From Microthrixaceae bacterium (GTDB lineage: Bacteria > Actinomycetota > Acidimicrobiia > Acidimicrobiales > DATDAH01): a DNA stretch of 64,000 nt. The notes below the pieces were generated by a model. It saw only the letters and a program-made list of their open reading frames with translations, was not told the DNA's origin and did not search any database. The stretch is from NCBI GenBank assembly GCA_020637195.1, contig JACJWK010000017.1, forward strand, positions 16,757 to 80,756. Direction: 5' to 3'. The position numbers were made by a program, and so were the translations under genes. Below, piece by piece: positions 63,667-64,000 of this stretch (position 1 is its first letter; each line of letters begins with the position of its first letter).

Positions 63667-63697
63667 CCGTAAACCTTCCACTCCAATGGAAGGTCAA
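63667..63697 (-). promoter_or_regulatory. MerR-type promoter and operator of the thioredoxin-flavoprotein operon
   Basis: On the minus strand TTGACC (63697-63692), 19 bases, then TTACGG. The spacer carries the 8-6-8 palindrome ACCTTCCA-N6-TGGAAGGT (63673-63694). This is the classic MerR geometry. It drives the operon to the left, while the regulator gene starts 13 bases to the right. Confidence 0.8.
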
Positions 63698-63709
63698 GGA
63701 CTTCGAGGG

Positions 63710-64000
63710 ATGCGAATCGGCGAGCTCGCGGGCCAGAGCGGCGTCACGGCCAAGACCATCCGCTTCTGGGAATCGGCCGGGCTCCTCGCCGACCCGGAAC
63801 GCACCGCGTCTGGCTACCGCGACTACGCCCCCGAGGTCGTCGATCGGCTGCGCTTCATCCGCCATGCGCAGACCGCCGGACTCACCCTCGCCGAGATCCG
63901 ACAGGTGCTCACGATCTCCGATGGCGGCGAGCCACCCTGCGGACACGTCACCGACCTCATCCACCGCCACCGCACCGACGTCGAAGACCGGATCCGCGAC
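63710..64000 (+). CDS. MerR-family heavy-metal regulator, 3' part outside window
   Basis: 97 residues visible. RIGELAGQSGVTAKTIRFWESAGLL is the HTH, YAPEVVDRLRFIRHAQTAGLTLAEI the second half, and PPCGHVTDLIHRH the metal-binding region with one Cys and the start of the dimer helix. The C-terminal metal loop is cut off. It is divergent from the thioredoxin-like gene and should act on the palindrome in between. Confidence 0.88.
   Translation, partial: MRIGELAGQSGVTAKTIRFWESAGLLADPERTASGYRDYAPEVVDRLRFIRHAQTAGLTLAEIRQVLTISDGGEPPCGHVTDLIHRHRTDVEDRIRD

Overview
The window is very GC-rich DNA from an actinobacterium. The evidence is GTG starts throughout, the SARP/BTAD regulator, actinobacterial QcrCAB and CtaCDEF respiratory genes, a PCD-VOC fusion, and a MazE-like/MazF pair. 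An Acidimicrobiia-like (Iamia/Ilumatobacter-type) host is my inference only. Many genes have no Shine-Dalgarno sequence. Instead a TANNNT-like -10 hexamer lies 6-7 nt before the start codon, so leaderless transcription seems to be the rule here.

Layout. 1-2.3 kb: the end of an XRE regulator with a nucleotidyltransferase (possible toxin-antitoxin), a thioesterase and endonuclease IV. 2.4-6.6 kb: a GH36 alpha-galactosidase and a PAS-GAF-GGDEF-EAL protein. 6.9-10.8 kb: a Fur-type regulator followed by an ECF metal uptake operon (cbiM, cbiN-like, cbiQ, cbiO) and an MBL-fold hydrolase; cbiQ, cbiO and the hydrolase are broken by many single-base losses in short homopolymers, which looks like consensus error. 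10.8-15.1 kb: xseAB, a lipoprotein, a HAD hydrolase and a polyprenyl diphosphate synthase. 15.2-19.3 kb: a second GGDEF-EAL protein, a small secreted protein and a two-component system whose kinase body is deleted. 19.3-21.3 kb: purK-purE with a small leading gene. 21.5-25.7 kb: a calcium-type P-ATPase, two regulators and a CrtO-like membrane protein. 26-30.3 kb: a cell-surface operon around a DUF2341 protein.

30.4-43.4 kb holds a serine hydrolase, prfC, a frameshifted SARP regulator, a sulfatase, an RCC1-repeat protein, a PQQ-type beta-propeller lipoprotein, a RHH/MazF toxin-antitoxin pair and a CPA-type antiporter. 43.5-52.9 kb is mainly the aerobic respiratory cluster: qcrCAB and ctaE on the minus strand; ctaG, a SecD-like orphan and ctaCDF on the plus strand. 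52.9-56 kb has secreted or lipid-anchored proteins, a PCD-VOC fusion and a 93-bp tandem repeat.

A tRNA-Ala(UGC) at 56.1 kb starts a decayed 4-kb integrated element: the 3' end of the tRNA is repeated at 60.2 kb, and between the two lie an integrase relic and unknown genes. From 60.3 kb to the end is a metal-response region: two MerR-family regulators, two canonical MerR-type promoters with 19-bp spacers, a MerA-like flavoprotein lacking the C-terminal cysteine pair, a YnfA-family protein, two small cysteine-bearing membrane proteins and a thioredoxin-like protein.
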